NCBI GenBank assembly: GCA_902781305.1
Contig: CACZIV010000001.1
Span: 1 to 64,000, forward strand
Direction: 5' to 3'
Length of the DNA stretch: 64,000 nucleotides
Origin: Pseudoselenomonas ruminantium
GTDB lineage: Bacteria; Bacillota; Negativicutes; Selenomonadales; Selenomonadaceae
The translations under genes were made by a program, and so were the position numbers. The notes beneath the pieces were generated by a model, which searched no databases, was not told where the DNA came from, and worked only from the letters and a program-made list of their open reading frames with translations. Below, piece by piece: positions 25,276 to 33,904 of this stretch (its first letter is position 1; each line of letters starts with the position of its first letter).

Positions 25276-26364
25276 TTGGATAAAAAGACAGTAGCCGTGG
25301 CGATGAGCGGCGGCGTGGACAGTTCTCTGACAGCGGCCTTGCTGGCAGAGCAGGGATATAAGGTAATCGGCATTACCATGCTGCTGACGGAGGAGGGCCG
25401 CAGTGAAACGGTCAATGTGGCGGCAGGCGAGGAGCCGGATAGTGTTCGGGATGCCAAGAAAGTGGCAGACGCCTTGGGTATTGAACATCACACGGTGGAT
25501 TTTCGTCCGGAATTTCAGAAAAATGTCATTGACTATTTCCTGAGTGAATACGCTAAGGGACGTACGCCGAATCCCTGCGTGATGTGCAATCCGTCCATGA
25601 AATTCGGTTTGCTGTTAGATAAGGCCAAAGAATTAGGTGCAGATTTTCTGGCTACGGGTCATTATGCCCGCATTGGTCAGCTGGAAAACGGCCGTTATGT
25701 GGTGAAAAAAGGTCTGGACGAGCATAAAGACCAGTCCTATGCTTTGCACCGTTTGCCGCAAACGTCCTTGCAGCATATTCTGTTGCCATTGGGCGATATG
25801 ACCAAAGAGCGTGTGCGGGAACTGGCGGAGAAGATGGATTTGCCGGTGGCGCATAAAGCCGAAAGTCAGGAAATCTGCTTTGTGCCCCATGATGATTACA
25901 AGGCATTTTTGCAAAAGCACCGGCCCAAGTGTCTGCGCAAGGGCAATATCGTCAATGACGAAGGAAAAGTGTTGGGCAGGCATAACGGTGTGCCGCTTTA
26001 TACCATCGGTCAGCGCAAGGGGCTGGGCATTGCGGTACCGGAACCACTTTATGTGCATAAGCTCGATATGCAGCGCAATGAAGTGGTCGTGGGCGGCAAC
26101 ACTTCCGTCTTTGCCAAAGGTCTTCTGGCTAGCGATGCCAACTGGATTGCCATTGAGCACTTGGAGGACGGTATGGAGTTTGGTGCCAAAATCCGCTATG
26201 GCAAGCGTGAGGCGCAGGCGCGGCTTTCTCTGCAGGCAGATGGTTTGCTCAAAGTGGAATTTGCTGAACCGCAGCGGGCGGTTACGCCGGGGCAGTTTGT
26301 GGTCTTCTATGATGGTGATGTGCTCGTGGGCGGCGCCATGATTGAACAGGCTATTAATGACTGA
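25276..26364 (+). CDS. mnmA: tRNA-specific 2-thiouridylase MnmA
   Basis: 362 aa from TTG 25276, which has GAGGTGG 8 bp upstream; GTG 25264 lies on the ribosome site itself. Thiolates U34 of tRNA-Lys/Glu/Gln. PP-loop SGGVDSSLTA, the catalytic cysteine in RTPNPCVMCNPSMKF, ATGHYARI, DQSYALHRL, and the second cysteine in ESQEICFV are intact. Needs persulfide sulfur from a cysteine desulfurase, probably the cell's housekeeping one. Confidence 0.93.
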   Translation: MDKKTVAVAMSGGVDSSLTAALLAEQGYKVIGITMLLTEEGRSETVNVAAGEEPDSVRDAKKVADALGIEHHTVDFRPEFQKNVIDYFLSEYAKGRTPNPCVMCNPSMKFGLLLDKAKELGADFLATGHYARIGQLENGRYVVKKGLDEHKDQSYALHRLPQTSLQHILLPLGDMTKERVRELAEKMDLPVAHKAESQEICFVPHDDYKAFLQKHRPKCLRKGNIVNDEGKVLGRHNGVPLYTIGQRKGLGIAVPEPLYVHKLDMQRNEVVVGGNTSVFAKGLLASDANWIAIEHLEDGMEFGAKIRYGKREAQARLSLQADGLLKVEFAEPQRAVTPGQFVVFYDGDVLVGGAMIEQAIND

Positions 26365-26368
26365 TTTT

Positions 26369-26389
26369 TCCTGTTTAGCAGGATTTTTT
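26369..26389 (+). terminator. Weak intrinsic terminator after mnmA
   Basis: TCCTG (26369-26373) and CAGGA (26379-26383) with a 5-base loop, followed by TTTTTT. Confidence 0.5.
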
Positions 26390-26392
26390 CCT

Positions 26393-26421
26393 TTGATGGC
26401 GAATGGTAAAATGTATATAAT
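26393..26421 (+). promoter_or_regulatory. Promoter of the NYN-domain gene
   Basis: TTGATG (26393-26398) and TATAAT (26416-26421) with a 17-bp spacer, 23 bp before ATG 26445. Confidence 0.6.
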
Positions 26422-26444
26422 ATCAATATTAAAGGAAGGATTTT

Positions 26445-27245
26445 ATGACCCTGGATTCCAGTAACGAAGTTGTAGCAATTTTATACGATATTGAAAATGC
26501 GCCGTTTGAAATGCTGAATTACACCTTGGGTAAAGCTAGGCGCTATCAGCCCTGCCGTACCATTGTGGTCTCCGACTGGGAGGCGCGTCCGGAACAGAAG
26601 CGGTGGGAAAAACTCATGCGCCGTCCGGGCTTTACCTTCCGGCAGATAAGCCGTACTTATCACGGGAAAAATTCTCTCGATTCAGCTATTTACGATTCGG
26701 CCAAGCTTCTCTATGATGAAGGCGTGCGGAGGTTCTTTATCATCACCACGGATTCGGATTTCGTGCGGATTGCCGAGTATCTGAATTCGGATACGCCGTC
26801 TTATATCATCGGCGTGGGCACGAAGCAGGCCAGTGAAACCCTGCGCAATGCTTATGATGAGTTTATGGTTTACCCGCCGGAGGAAAAAGAGAAAAAGCCT
26901 GCCCGTAAGCAAAAGGCCGTTAAGGACGAGGTAAAAGAGGAGAAGAAGACGGCTAAAGCGGCAAAGGAAACAACGGCAACGAAAACGGCTAAGACGGTAA
27001 AACAACCAAAAGAGACGAAGGCGGCCAAAGCGACGAAGACGGAAAAAGCCGTAAAGGCGGCTAAAACAGCTAAAGCAACCAAGGCAGAGGATAATGCTGT
27101 CTTGTCGGATGGCAACTTGACCGTCAAACTGCCTCGTACTTTACGTGAAACTTTGCAGGAACGTCAGGCGGCGGAAGGTGTGTCGATGGACGAATTGGTG
27201 ACGTATTTACTGATGCGGGGTATGGCCCGCTGGGTGGAGGACTGA
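26445..27245 (+). CDS. NYN-domain (PIN-like) putative RNase with Lys/Ala-rich linker
   Basis: 266 aa. Residues 1-150 are a NYN/LabA-like domain: AILYDIENAP (first acidic site), SAIYDSAKLLYDEG, and FFIITTDSDFVRIAEYL with the acidic metal-binding residues, suggesting ribonuclease activity. Residues 150-220 are a low-complexity Lys/Ala/Thr linker with many KAAKATK-type repeats, likely nucleic-acid binding. The end (NLTVKLPRTLRETLQERQAAEGVSMDELVTYLLMRGMARW by position, residues 225-262) resembles a ribbon-helix-helix DNA-binding domain. The combination is unusual. 2 bp before the DUF3783 gene. Confidence 0.78.
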   Translation: MTLDSSNEVVAILYDIENAPFEMLNYTLGKARRYQPCRTIVVSDWEARPEQKRWEKLMRRPGFTFRQISRTYHGKNSLDSAIYDSAKLLYDEGVRRFFIITTDSDFVRIAEYLNSDTPSYIIGVGTKQASETLRNAYDEFMVYPPEEKEKKPARKQKAVKDEVKEEKKTAKAAKETTATKTAKTVKQPKETKAAKATKTEKAVKAAKTAKATKAEDNAVLSDGNLTVKLPRTLRETLQERQAAEGVSMDELVTYLLMRGMARWVED

Positions 27246-27247
27246 GC

Positions 27248-27640
27248 ATGAAACGGCAGGAACAGGTACTTTTTTATCAATTTCAGGATGACGAAAAATT
27301 GGCGTTGGCCTGCAAGACCCTCCATAAAATGGGCATCGTGACCAAAATCCTGCAGCCGGAGGATTGGCGGGAAAAGGTCGGCTATTTATTGGGCGCTAAA
27401 GGCTTTCAGCCTGCCAAGGCTAAAGACGAGGATAACTTTGTCTTTCCCCATGAGGTCATGGTGCTCCAGAATATCCGCAACAAACGCTTGGACGAAGTGC
27501 TGTTGGCGCTTAAAAATGCCGGTGTGCCTCATATCCGCTTTAAGGCGGTGGTGACGCCGTTCAATACACTGTGGACACTCAGAAGATTGTGTGAAACGAT
27601 GCAGAAGGAACACGGCGCGTTGGCGGAACAAGCGAATTAA
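27248..27640 (+). CDS. DUF3783 protein
   Basis: 130 aa, cytoplasmic, alternating alpha/beta. EQVLFYQFQDDEKLALACKTLHKMGI and the late PHEVMVLQNIRNKRLDEVLLALKNAGVPHIRFKAVVTPFN (by position, residues 70-110) match the DUF3783 pattern found in Firmicutes and Bacteroidetes; function unknown. Probably cotranscribed with the NYN gene. Confidence 0.75.
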   Translation: MKRQEQVLFYQFQDDEKLALACKTLHKMGIVTKILQPEDWREKVGYLLGAKGFQPAKAKDEDNFVFPHEVMVLQNIRNKRLDEVLLALKNAGVPHIRFKAVVTPFNTLWTLRRLCETMQKEHGALAEQAN

Positions 27641-27689
27641 AGACAGGTATTGCAGGCTTTAGGCTGTTCATGTTGAACGCTCTCTTGGC

Positions 27690-27718
27690 TTGAAATATGT
27701 ATCTATAGGTTGTATAAT
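27690..27718 (+). promoter_or_regulatory. Promoter of the antitoxin RNA
   Basis: TTGAAA (27690-27695) and consensus TATAAT (27713-27718), 17-bp spacer. No protein start follows; the transcript ends at the terminator at 27790. Confidence 0.7.
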
Positions 27719-27724
27719 ATGCAT

Positions 27725-27812
27725 AAAGAAATGGCTGGTGTGTAGCAGCGCCGGTCACTTCCCGTTATCTAGAATGTGAGGAAGGCCGCACCGCTTAACA
27801 AGCGGTCTTTTT
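27725..27812 (+). ncRNA. Putative type I antitoxin RNA (RatA-like)
   Basis: A short transcript is predicted from the strong promoter at 27690 to an intrinsic terminator: ACCGCTT (27790-27796), AAC loop, AAGCGGT (27800-27806), then a T run (27808-27812). It faces the tiny toxin gene on the other strand, so the RNAs would overlap at their 3' ends as in TxpA/RatA. Its first bases (GGCTGGTG...GGTC..TTCCC) resemble the toxin mRNA leader. Predicted from sequence only. Confidence 0.6.
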
Positions 27813-27831
27813 CATATTACAAAGTAATTTC

Positions 27832-27909
27832 TTACCTGAACAATCCTAAGACGGCAACAATCAGCGTTAGGCCAGCTATCAACAAGGACAGCTTTTCATA
27901 TAGCGTCAT
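27832..27909 (-). CDS. 25-aa holin-like type I toxin
   Basis: Starts at ATG 27909 (minus) behind a strong GGGGAGGTGG ribosome site and encodes one membrane helix: MTLYEKLSLLIAGLTLIVAV then LGLFR. This is the pattern of the Firmicutes putative holin-like/TxpA-type peptides, which damage membranes when overproduced. Too short for usual gene callers. A minus-strand extended -10 promoter (TGCTATAAT, 27964 to 27956) lies 47 bp upstream, and a convergent small RNA gene lies at its 3' side. Confidence 0.75.
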   Translation of the reverse strand: MTLYEKLSLLIAGLTLIVAVLGLFR

Positions 27910-27955
27910 GGTTACCACCTCCCCAGAGGGAAGACCGACTCACCAGCCGTAAAAT

Positions 27956-27964
27956 ATTATAGCA
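27956..27964 (-). promoter_or_regulatory. Extended -10 promoter of the holin-like toxin
   Basis: On the minus strand TGC-TATAAT reads from 27964 to 27956; no good -35 is seen, which fits an extended -10 promoter. Transcription would start near 27949. Confidence 0.5.
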
Positions 27965-28032
27965 CAGGAATACAGCGGAGGAATGGTCATAGAAAATATG
28001 ATTATTGCATGATATAAAGGAAACCGCTGTTT

Positions 28033-28061
28033 TTGACACGTCTGAGAAAAAAACGTATACT
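28033..28061 (+). promoter_or_regulatory. Promoter of the coiled-coil membrane protein gene
   Basis: TTGACA (28033-28038) and TATACT (28056-28061), 17-bp spacer, 45 bp before ATG 28107. Confidence 0.65.
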
Positions 28062-28106
28062 ATCAGTTAGTAGTTTTTAGTGGATAGCAAACGGAGATAT
28101 AGTTAG

Positions 28107-28931
28107 ATGAAACAAGATAATTTGGATAAGACGCAGTTAATGCGTCCTGTCGACGGGCAGAGGTTAGATGACGAGCGAAAGTTCGATACCCAGCCGCTGC
28201 CACGGATTGAAGATAATGCAGAGCGGATGGACAGCGGCTATCGCGGCGTGCGGGAGCTGCCGCCGGAAGAGATGCCGCCACGCGTGGAAAAGCCAAAGGC
28301 AAAGCCGTTTTTCACTGCAGGCAGGAAGCGGGGCATGCTTTTGGCCATCTGCTTTTTGGCGGCGCTTTTTGGCGGCTTTATGCTTGCCGGTTACAGTCAG
28401 GACCAGTCTGAAGCCAAGCAGAATCAGCAGCAGATAGAACGCCAGCAGATGCAAGCACGGGAGCAGAAACTGGCTGATCAGGAGGCAGACCTCAAGGCGC
28501 GCCGTCAGGAGCTTGAACGGCAGAAGCAGGCGTTGCAGGAGCGTGAGCGCGAGTTGGAGGATATGTCCAGCCGGGCAAAGGGACGCAACGAGGAAATCAG
28601 CAAGGAGGCGCCCGGTTCTGCCTTAGGCAAGCTGGTGGACAAAGTTACCGGCAAGGAAGCCAAGCGTCAGGAGAAGTTGCAGGAAAACGAGAAGGTTTCC
28701 GCGCAGGCAGACAGTGATGTGGCAAAGTTAAAGCAGTCCATTGCCGAGGCTCAGAGCATGCTCGATGATGTGGATGCCAAGCTGGACACGGTGGCAGAAA
28801 TGCAGCAGGAGGCCGGCAGGATTAAAGCCAAGGCTGAGAGCGCCTATGCAGAGAACAAGGATGTTATCGACAAAGCGGTTTATTATGCCCGGACGGGAGC
28901 AGATATCCTGTCCAAGTGGCTGTCTGAATAA
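28107..28931 (+). CDS. Single-pass membrane protein with long coiled coil, unknown function
   Basis: 274 aa. Residues 1-72 are polar, acidic and proline-containing (cytoplasmic tail), one membrane helix follows (GMLLAICFLAALFGGFMLAGY, about 75-95), then a Gln/Glu/Lys-rich coiled coil to about residue 165 and a second helical part. No family recognised; topology suggests an inner-membrane protein projecting a coiled coil into the periplasm. No obvious link to the ABC transporter downstream, though they are 24 bp apart. Confidence 0.65.
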   Translation: MKQDNLDKTQLMRPVDGQRLDDERKFDTQPLPRIEDNAERMDSGYRGVRELPPEEMPPRVEKPKAKPFFTAGRKRGMLLAICFLAALFGGFMLAGYSQDQSEAKQNQQQIERQQMQAREQKLADQEADLKARRQELERQKQALQERERELEDMSSRAKGRNEEISKEAPGSALGKLVDKVTGKEAKRQEKLQENEKVSAQADSDVAKLKQSIAEAQSMLDDVDAKLDTVAEMQQEAGRIKAKAESAYAENKDVIDKAVYYARTGADILSKWLSE

Positions 28932-28955
28932 AACAGGATGAAGGGAGCAAAAACG

Positions 28956-29891
28956 TTGAAGAAGTATGCATTATTAATCATGGCAATTTTATTGATGGGC
29001 CTGGTGGCTGGCTGTGGTCAGCAGGAAGCCAAGAAGGATTTACAGCCCTTGAATATCGGCCTGATGCCGGATACGGATTCCCTGCCGTTTATCATCGCGC
29101 AGGAAAAGGGGTATTTTAAGGAAGAAGGTCTGGAGGTCAACATTCAGCAGTATAAGAGTGCCATGGATAGGGATTCGGCGCTGCAGAGCGGCAATCTGGA
29201 CGGGGCAATCTCGGATATGCTGGCCGTGGCCTTTGCCAAAGATGGCGGCTTTAATGTGAAGGTAACGTCCTTCACCGATGGCAGTTACAAGCTGATTGCA
29301 AGCAAGCAGTCCGGGGCAAAATCCGTAGCTGACCTTAAAGGTCAGGATGTAGCGGTTTCTCGCAACACCATCATTGAGTATGTGACCGACCAGATTCTCG
29401 CCAAGGAAAATCTGCCGGAAGACAGCATCAATAAGGTGATTATTCCACAGATTCCCACTCGTTTGGAAATGCTGCAGAATGGCAAGCTCGCCGCGGCAAC
29501 GCTTCCTGAACCGATGGCGAGCATTGCCGTGCACAATGGTTGTCAGTTCGTAACGGGGTCTGACGAACTGGGCATCAATCCGGGCGTCATCATGTTTACG
29601 GCTAAGACCACGAATGACAGACGGGCAGAAATTGCCGCTATGTATCGCGCTTATAATAAAGCTGTGGATTACCTCAACAACACGCCGCGGGACGAATACA
29701 TTGACCTGATTGTGGAAAAAGGCGGTTTCCCGCCAGCTGCCAAAGAAGCCTTGAAGCTGCCGGAATATCATCATGCAACCCTGCCCAAGGAAAGTGATGT
29801 GGTGGATTGCGTGAAGTGGTTGCAGGGCAAGGGGCTTATTCAGAAGAATTATACCTACGCCGATTTTGTGGTCGATGTATTGAGCAAGTGA
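28956..29891 (+). CDS. ABC transporter substrate-binding lipoprotein (SsuA/TauA/NMT1 class)
   Basis: 311 aa from TTG 28956 (AAGGGA 9 bp upstream), which gives a clean lipoprotein signal with LVAGC; the ATG at 28938 would add six residues. The body is a type 2 periplasmic binding protein: LNIGLMPDTDSLPFIIAQEKGYFKEEGLEV, followed by DGAISDMLAVAFA and LPEPMASIAV. The class carries aliphatic sulfonates, taurine, nitrate or thiamine precursors; the ligand is undetermined. Confidence 0.82.
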   Translation: MKKYALLIMAILLMGLVAGCGQQEAKKDLQPLNIGLMPDTDSLPFIIAQEKGYFKEEGLEVNIQQYKSAMDRDSALQSGNLDGAISDMLAVAFAKDGGFNVKVTSFTDGSYKLIASKQSGAKSVADLKGQDVAVSRNTIIEYVTDQILAKENLPEDSINKVIIPQIPTRLEMLQNGKLAAATLPEPMASIAVHNGCQFVTGSDELGINPGVIMFTAKTTNDRRAEIAAMYRAYNKAVDYLNNTPRDEYIDLIVEKGGFPPAAKEALKLPEYHHATLPKESDVVDCVKWLQGKGLIQKNYTYADFVVDVLSK

Positions 29892-29892
29892 T

Positions 29893-30657
29893 ATGATTGA
29901 AGTAAAGAATTTAGCTGTTAGCTATTCCGGGTTAAAACAAAAGAATACGGCATTGCAAAATGTCAGCCTGACCGTTCCGCAAGGAACGGTTTGTGCTGTT
30001 ATAGGCCCTTCCGGCTGTGGAAAGTCCACGCTGCTAAAGGTGGTTGCAGGGCTGATTACCGATTTTACGGGGCAGGTGCGCATTAACGGCGGCGAAGTCA
30101 GCCCCAAGAAACTGCGGATTGGCTTTATGCCGCAGAACTATGGCCTGCTGCCCTGGCAGACCGTGGCGGATAATATTCGGCTGGCCTGCCGGATTAAGGA
30201 TGGCTGGACGGAGGCAAAGACGGCCAAAATGGAGGCCTTGTGCCAAAAGCTGGGCATTGAGGATTTGCTCAGCCGCTATCCGCAGGAACTCAGCGGCGGT
30301 CAGCAGCAGCGGGTGAGCCTTGCCCGCGTGTTTTTACTGGAGCCGGATATTTTGTTGATGGATGAGCCTTTCTCAGCACTGGATGCCATCACCCGCGAGG
30401 AAATGCAGGACGTATTCCGCGACCTTTGGGAGGAAGCGGGCATAACCACAATTCTTGTGACTCATTATGTGGAAGAAGCCTTGTATTTAGGCCAGCAGAT
30501 TGTACTGATGGCGGGCGGCCAAAGTGGCGGCACGGTGGCTGAGGTCATGGAGAATAAATGGCAGGGCAGCCGTGCGTGGAAGACGACGACGGAGTTTTTC
30601 GCCAAGAGTCAGGAGCTGAAGGAGAAAATCAAGGCTATGGGGGCGCGGCAGTCATGA
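29893..30657 (+). CDS. ABC transporter ATP-binding protein (SsuB/TauB class)
   Basis: 254 aa. Walker A GPSGCGKST, Q-loop in GFMPQNYGLLPW, signature LSGGQQQRVSLAR, Walker B LLMDEPFSALD, switch H in LVTHYVEEA. One base after the binding protein gene and overlapping the permease gene by 4 bp. Confidence 0.87.
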   Translation: MIEVKNLAVSYSGLKQKNTALQNVSLTVPQGTVCAVIGPSGCGKSTLLKVVAGLITDFTGQVRINGGEVSPKKLRIGFMPQNYGLLPWQTVADNIRLACRIKDGWTEAKTAKMEALCQKLGIEDLLSRYPQELSGGQQQRVSLARVFLLEPDILLMDEPFSALDAITREEMQDVFRDLWEEAGITTILVTHYVEEALYLGQQIVLMAGGQSGGTVAEVMENKWQGSRAWKTTTEFFAKSQELKEKIKAMGARQS

Positions 30658-31406
30658 GAAACAAAAGCAAAGTAGTTTTGCGTGCCTATCTTTTCGGCGT
30701 GCTCTTTTTGCTGCTCCTGTGGAAGCTGACGGCGGCCTTGGTACAGCTGCCCATCATACCGGAGCCGTTGTTGGTCTTTGAACGATTGGGCGAAATTTTT
30801 GCGGACAAAATCGCTGTGCACGCCGCGTATAGCCTGTGGCGGATTTTTGCCGGCATTCTGCTGGCGGTATTGGTGGGGTACCCTTTAGGCATTATCATGG
30901 GCTATTTTTCCAAGGCAGACCGGTATTTGGCACCGCTGGTTTATCTGACCTATCCAATACCGAAGATTGCCCTGCTGCCCATTTTGATGCTTTTGGCCGG
31001 GATTGGGGAGTTGTCGAAAATCATCATGATTTTCCTCATTGTGGTATTTCAGATTGTGGTGGCGCTCAGAGATGGTATCCGTGCTATTCCTGCCGAAACC
31101 TATTATCCGCTGTATTCTTTGGGCGCGAGGTTCCGGCAGGTGTTCCGCTATATCCTCGTGCCGGCGACTTTGCCGAATTTTATTACAGCTATCCGTGTGG
31201 CTATGGCTACGGCGGTATCGGTGCTGTTTTTTACGGAAACCTTCGGCACGCAATACGGCATGGGCTATTTCATCATGGATGCCTGGCTGCGGGTGAATTA
31301 TCTGGAGATGTATACGGGCATTGTGATTCTGAGTTTGATGGGGCTATTCCTGTTTGGCTTGCTGGATATCCTTGAAGCGCGCCTTTGCCGTTGGCAGATG
31401 AAGTGA
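30654..31406 (+). CDS. ABC transporter permease (SsuC/TauC class)
   Basis: 250 aa from ATG 30654, overlapping the ATPase stop; the frame from 30558 is a longer reading without a site. Six or so membrane helices and the EAA-type loop in TYYPLYSLGARFRQVFRYILVPATLPNF. Completes the three-gene importer with 28956 and 29893. Confidence 0.85.
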   Translation: MRNKSKVVLRAYLFGVLFLLLLWKLTAALVQLPIIPEPLLVFERLGEIFADKIAVHAAYSLWRIFAGILLAVLVGYPLGIIMGYFSKADRYLAPLVYLTYPIPKIALLPILMLLAGIGELSKIIMIFLIVVFQIVVALRDGIRAIPAETYYPLYSLGARFRQVFRYILVPATLPNFITAIRVAMATAVSVLFFTETFGTQYGMGYFIMDAWLRVNYLEMYTGIVILSLMGLFLFGLLDILEARLCRWQMK

Positions 31407-31413
31407 GGTTGGG

Positions 31414-33033
31414 ATGAGAAAATTAGGAATCTTTCTGTGGGTCTGCGTATTGGCTTTGGGACTTTGCCTGGGCGGCAAAATGGCCTGGGATTTTCTAAAT
31501 GGGACAGTCGGAGCCACAGGGCCGGCGGCGGTTGCTGTTCATAGCCTTGGCCAGCCTGCACCGGAAACGATGCGGGATATCGAGCAGGCGGCGGCAGCCT
31601 TTCCAGAGCTGCTGGAAGAACGGTATCAGGTGAGCTTGCAGCATAATGTCGATATTTGGGTCAGTGCGGATACGGGGAAATATGAGGAACTGCTGGTTAA
31701 AAAGCTGGGTGTAGAAGAGGAGAAGGTTAAGCCCAAAGCGCAATACACCAGCGGTGAGTCCATGGGCAGGAAGAATATCATTGCGCTGGACGGCGACAAG
31801 CAGAAAATGACGGATAAAAGCGAACGGTACAGCACTACTGGTCACGAGCTGTTTCATCAGCTGCAGTATGAATTAAGTGATGGCCGCAGCGGTTATGAAA
31901 ACTCCCTCTTTTGGCTGGAGGAAGGCACGGCCGATTATGCCGGAGCTTTGCTCGCGGAGAAGATGGGCGGCCGTTCGGTAGAAAAGTGGTATATGGATGA
32001 TTTGTTTACCCTGCAAAACGCCAAGGAAACAGCCAAAGTAGAAAAACTGCAGCGCACTACGGAAGAAGAACGCGTGCAGCTTCTGAGTGGCAAGGCGAAA
32101 TATTATACGCTTTCGGATGTGATGGTTTATTATCTGCTGCATCATTATGGCGGCGGCAGTCCGGAGCAAAAAATCATTGCCTATTATAAAGGGCTGGCCA
32201 AGGGGGAGGCAGAGCAGGTCTTTGCCCAGGTTTTTGGTGTGGAACTAAGCGCATTTTTGCAGGAGTTTTCAGCCTGGTGGCAGGGTGAGCTTAATGCACC
32301 GGCGCAGCTTAATGTGGTGGTGCGGCCGCAGGTGAATGAGTCCGTGGTCCGGCAGTATCGGCAGCATATCGCCCAATCCCGTAAGTGGCTGCAAAATCAT
32401 TGGGGGCATGATTTGAAGGGACGCTATAAGCTGGTCTTTGTCAGCGGAGCCGAGGATTATGCTGCGGCCATGCAGGAATATTGCGGTGTCGATGCAGCTG
32501 AAGCACAAAGGACTGCTGCCGACAGCGTCTGGGCAGAAAACAACAGTACGTTGTTTGTCAATGCCGCGAAAATTGACGATAACCGGCAGTCGATTTTTGT
32601 GAGTTCGGCCATGGTCAGCCGCCTGTTTATCCTGCAGCAGCTGGGCAGTGAAGATGTGGGCATGACCTGGCTGCTCAGGGGCATGAGCTATGTATCTGGT
32701 GTGGCGCGGCTGGTTGAAACTGGCGAAGGCAAGCTGCCGGATTATCAGCGTGCCTGGCGGCAGGAACTGCGGAAAAATGCACCGCTGCTCACGGTGGATA
32801 AAATCATGAGCAATGCGGATATGCAAAAGGCCATGGAACAGTATGGCAATGAGCCGGTCAGTCATCTTTGTGAGTATGCCACAGCAGAACTGGTGCGTCG
32901 TTATGGCTGGACTGCACTCTATAATTGGCAGTTGGCCGCCCGCAGAAGCGGCGATGGCAAGCAGGCGTTTTTGCAGGTGTTTGGCATCACGGCAGCGGAT
33001 TTTGGTGCGCAGGTGCATATGATGATTTATTGA
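31414..33033 (+). CDS. Exported gluzincin-like zinc metallopeptidase (peptidase MA-like)
   Basis: 539 aa. An N-terminal hydrophobic segment (residues 3-21) serves as signal or anchor. Zinc site HELFH at 144-148 with downstream LEEGTADYAG (E169/E170), the spacing of gluzincin/peptidase-MA enzymes. A second half (from about residue 290) repeats some features, with no second HExxH seen. Eight bases after the ABC permease, so perhaps cotranscribed. Substrate unknown. Confidence 0.72.
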   Translation: MRKLGIFLWVCVLALGLCLGGKMAWDFLNGTVGATGPAAVAVHSLGQPAPETMRDIEQAAAAFPELLEERYQVSLQHNVDIWVSADTGKYEELLVKKLGVEEEKVKPKAQYTSGESMGRKNIIALDGDKQKMTDKSERYSTTGHELFHQLQYELSDGRSGYENSLFWLEEGTADYAGALLAEKMGGRSVEKWYMDDLFTLQNAKETAKVEKLQRTTEEERVQLLSGKAKYYTLSDVMVYYLLHHYGGGSPEQKIIAYYKGLAKGEAEQVFAQVFGVELSAFLQEFSAWWQGELNAPAQLNVVVRPQVNESVVRQYRQHIAQSRKWLQNHWGHDLKGRYKLVFVSGAEDYAAAMQEYCGVDAAEAQRTAADSVWAENNSTLFVNAAKIDDNRQSIFVSSAMVSRLFILQQLGSEDVGMTWLLRGMSYVSGVARLVETGEGKLPDYQRAWRQELRKNAPLLTVDKIMSNADMQKAMEQYGNEPVSHLCEYATAELVRRYGWTALYNWQLAARRSGDGKQAFLQVFGITAADFGAQVHMMIY

Positions 33034-33169
33034 CAGATGACTTATTGACCGCAGTCAGGAGTGAAATTACTCTTGAATAGTGGCGGTGACTTGTGTTATA
33101 CTAGTTACGTTATTTTGAAATTGAAACGCTTTGAAAAAGCATTCAGACATTATTGGAGGGCGTAAGTTA

Positions 33170-33727
33170 ATGATTAATAGTACTGATTTTCGCACGGGTT
33201 TAACCATCGAAATCGACGGCAATGTTTGGCAGATTGTGGATTTCCAGCATGTAAAGCCGGGTAAAGGCGCTGCTTTCGTGCGCACGAAAATCAAGAATGT
33301 TGAAACCGGTGCAGTAGTTGAACGTACGTTCAACCCGAACGAAAAAATGCCGGCAGCACACCTCGAGACGCGCACTATGCAGTATCTCTATGAAGCTGAT
33401 GGCATGTACACGTTCATGGACACGGAAACTTATGAACAGAGCGAACTCAACACGGAAACTCTGGGCGATGCACTGAACTACCTGAAAGAAAACATGGAAG
33501 TTAACCTCCAGACGTTCAAGGGCCGCATCATCGGCATCAGCCTGCCGAACTCCGTTAACCTCGCTGTTACGGAATGCGAACCCAGCGTTAAGGGTAACAC
33601 GGCTACGGGCGCAACGAAGATGGCTAAGCTGGAAACGGGCTATGAAGTCCGCGTGCCGCTGTTCATCAACGAAGGCGATGTGCTGCGCATCGATACCCGT
33701 ACGGGTAACTACATCGAACGCGCATAA
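33170..33727 (+). CDS. efp: Translation elongation factor P
   Basis: 185 aa from ATG 33170 with GGAGGG 9 bp upstream; the TTG at 33131 is not supported. Rescues ribosomes stalled at polyproline. KOW-like N-domain with HVKPGKGAAFVRTK, the tip lysine being K32, then two OB domains ending IDTRTGNYIERA. The PGKG tip is the Bacillus-like kind rather than the EpmA-modified E. coli kind. Confidence 0.95.
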   Translation: MINSTDFRTGLTIEIDGNVWQIVDFQHVKPGKGAAFVRTKIKNVETGAVVERTFNPNEKMPAAHLETRTMQYLYEADGMYTFMDTETYEQSELNTETLGDALNYLKENMEVNLQTFKGRIIGISLPNSVNLAVTECEPSVKGNTATGATKMAKLETGYEVRVPLFINEGDVLRIDTRTGNYIERA

Positions 33728-33748
33728 TTAAGTTCACGATGTACGGTG

Positions 33749-33782
33749 ACTGCCGCATCATTTATATGGTGCGGCAGTTTTT
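33749..33782 (+). terminator. Intrinsic terminator after efp
   Basis: ACTGCCGCA (33749-33757) pairs with TGCGGCAGT (33770-33778) and is followed by a T run. Confidence 0.8.
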
Positions 33783-33867
33783 ATCTTTACGAATATTTTT
33801 GAGAAAAACGGTATAAACTTGCATAAATTTGCAGGAATATGCCTGTTTATTCGCGAAAGTATGCTAT

Positions 33868-33904
33868 AACGAATAATAATATGTATGACACATTATTATT
33901 CGTT
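33868..33904. promoter_or_regulatory. Perfect 13-bp inverted repeat upstream of the Asp23 gene
   Basis: AACGAATAATAAT (33868-33880) and ATTATTATTCGTT (33892-33904), perfect over 13 bp with an 11-base centre, 99 bp before the Asp23-family gene. A smaller perfect hairpin GTTTTGCC/GGCAAAAC follows (33921-33939). Best read as an operator or leader structure for the envelope-stress genes. Confidence 0.5.
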
